A DNA stretch of 64,000 nucleotides from Cytobacillus stercorigallinarum (GTDB lineage: Bacteria > Bacillota > Bacilli > Bacillales > Cytobacillaceae). Below, piece after piece: positions 62,860 to 64,000 of this stretch. The position numbers and the translations under genes are program-made. Where the stretch lies: contig NZ_JACSQT010000001.1 of NCBI RefSeq assembly GCF_014836495.1, positions 806,001 to 870,000 on the forward strand. The letters are read 5' to 3'. Every line of letters starts with the position of its first letter. Positions within the stretch are counted from its first letter, which is position 1. The notes beneath the pieces are model-generated. The model ran no database searches and was not told the DNA's origin. It worked only from the letters and a program-made list of their open reading frames with translations.

Positions 62860-64000
62860 TTATCCTTTTTTTAATGAATGAATAATGTTTGCGATTGTGT
62901 CATTTTTGGTTTCGAAAAAGCTTGCCATTGGACATGGATCAGTTAAACGAGACTTACTAATGTTGTCTAATGTAAAGTTCTTCCTTTGCAGTTGTTTGTC
63001 CACTTCGTCCCAATAGAGTGGGGCTGCTACAATTGCTCCTTCTCTGCCTCTTGGAGAGTAGGGCGCAATCATCGTTTTTCCTTCTGCATGTTGAATATAA
63101 TCGATATATAACTTTTTCCCGCGATTCTTTTTCATCCTTTCTGTCGTATATAAATCTGGGTTTTTTTCAACTAAATAGGAAGCTATGAATGAAGTGAACA
63201 GTCTCGTATCCTCATAAGAAAAATGATGATGCATAATTGGGATATGTACTTGTATCCCCTTTCCACCCGTTAATTTTGGAAAGCCAATAATATTTAATTC
63301 CTCAAAAATCTTGTTTAGTTTCTGTGCAACAGTAACAGCTAGTAAAAAATGTGTTTCATCAGGTGGGTCAAGGTCGAACACAATTTCAAGCGGATGTTCA
63401 CTGTCAATTGTTTCAAAAGGGGTATGATACTCTAGTGCTAATTGATTACCTAGCCAAACAAGTGTAGATAAATCATTACATAAGATATAGTCGATTTCGT
63501 CTTTTGTAAAAGAAGTAACAAATGACGGTGCATAATCAGGTTTATTCTTCTGATAGAAAAATTCTCTCCCTATATAGCCATGTGGATAGCGAATGGTTGT
63601 TAACAATCTATTCTTCACAAACGGTAACAACCGTGGAGAGACGGAAACAAGATAAGCAATGAGTTGCTCTTTATTAATCTTTGGGTTGTCCCATAACGGT
63701 TTTTCCGGGTGGGTCACTTCAATAGAAGGATCGATGTTAGCATTTTCTATCAATAATCTCTCCCATGTACATGTATCCCATTGCTCATTCGGTAAGAATT
63801 GCATAAATTGAGGCAGTATAAAAGTATCCTCAATTATGTCTCGAAAGCAAAGTTGAATACAAATGCTTGGGGAGATGGTGTATTTTGTTTGATTTACTTT
63901 GCTTCCATTTTTTTGGATCAATTTTACTAAAATAGCCAATTCCTGTTCATTTAGACCTTCAGAAAATTCACCCATTACCTTTACTTCATTTTGTTGTACG
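62860..64000 (-). CDS. ligD: LigD-type DNA ligase/polymerase, C-terminal part (runs off the window)
   Basis: The frame is open to the right edge (no stop before 64000), so the N-terminus is outside. The first ~60 residues (GEFSEGLNEQELAILVKLIQ) look like the OB fold at the end of the ligase. The rest (~90-370) is the primase-like polymerase domain: PLWDNPKINKEQLIAYLVSV, FDLDPPDE (catalytic Asp pair), LTGGKGIQVHIPI and IAPYSPRGREGAIVAAPLYWDE. With Ku it repairs double-strand breaks, in spores for example; no ku gene is visible here. Confidence 0.88.
   Translation of the reverse strand, partial: VQQNEVKVMGEFSEGLNEQELAILVKLIQKNGSKVNQTKYTISPSICIQLCFRDIIEDTFILPQFMQFLPNEQWDTCTWERLLIENANIDPSIEVTHPEKPLWDNPKINKEQLIAYLVSVSPRLLPFVKNRLLTTIRYPHGYIGREFFYQKNKPDYAPSFVTSFTKDEIDYILCNDLSTLVWLGNQLALEYHTPFETIDSEHPLEIVFDLDPPDETHFLLAVTVAQKLNKIFEELNIIGFPKLTGGKGIQVHIPIMHHHFSYEDTRLFTSFIASYLVEKNPDLYTTERMKKNRGKKLYIDYIQHAEGKTMIAPYSPRGREGAIVAAPLYWDEVDKQLQRKNFTLDNISKSRLTDPCPMASFFETKNDTIANIIHSLKKG

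Overview
The window is AT-rich, densely coded Bacillaceae DNA. A small-gene block around deoD and kamA (YokU, YozE, YodN, YozD, YodL, YodJ and CtpA relatives) is what I remember from Bacillus subtilis and its relatives. Other pointers to an endospore-forming Firmicute are an rbsRKDACB ribose operon, an FMN riboswitch, AGGAGG-type ribosome binding sites, frequent TTG/GTG starts, a GerT-like coat protein and a LigD-type ligase. No rRNA, confident tRNA or CRISPR array was seen.

Layout. 1-2.7 kb: the end of a sigma-54 activator, a sigma-54 promoter, kamA (lysine 2,3-aminomutase), yokU and yozE. 3.0-12.0 kb: an accessory catabolic island, consisting of a HutC-type GntR regulator behind tandemly duplicated control DNA, a TctC-TctB-TctA carboxylate transporter, an acyl-CoA dehydrogenase, an acyl-CoA synthetase and an alkylsulfatase-like metallo-hydrolase; a SulP anion transporter follows at 12.2-13.9 kb. 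14-21 kb: the conserved yodN-yozD-yodL-deoD-yodJ-ctpA block with a glycerophosphodiesterase inserted. 21-31 kb: two MFS exporters, an LCP lipoprotein, a CobW-type metallochaperone, an exported unknown, and a lipoprotein/response-regulator/kinase operon. 31-41 kb: a secreted CAP-domain protein, a GntR-SDR pair, degraded genes, a GerT-like protein, an SDR, a GNAT gene with a structured leader, an amidohydrolase and UppP. 41-47 kb: a patchwork of single minus-strand genes, each followed by a related repeat, ending in an IS110-type element. 47-51 kb: patatin-like, ResA-like and SDR/TetR genes. 52-57.7 kb: the ribose operon. 59.4-61.6 kb: an FMN riboswitch with a reduced ribE-ribB-ribH operon. 61.7-64 kb: dapF and a LigD fragment.

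How it fits together. The 3-12 kb island reads as a module: a solute-binding-protein-dependent carrier takes up a carboxylate, the AMP-binding enzyme makes its CoA thioester, the dehydrogenase oxidises it, and the MBL hydrolase acts on a related ester. A 14-bp element in front of the regulator reappears inverted in front of the dehydrogenase gene, which suggests one regulon. The hydrolase and the dehydrogenase both carry changes at expected active-site positions, so the chemistry may not be the textbook one. This is my best candidate for an undescribed system.

Other points of interest are the reduced riboflavin operon (no ribD, no GTP cyclohydrolase II domain, apparent CTG start), the cassette-like repeats at 42.6-44.6 kb, and an attenuator-like leader containing a tRNA T-arm mimic at 37.7 kb. 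All function calls come from reading motifs and from memory of the families; no searches were run.
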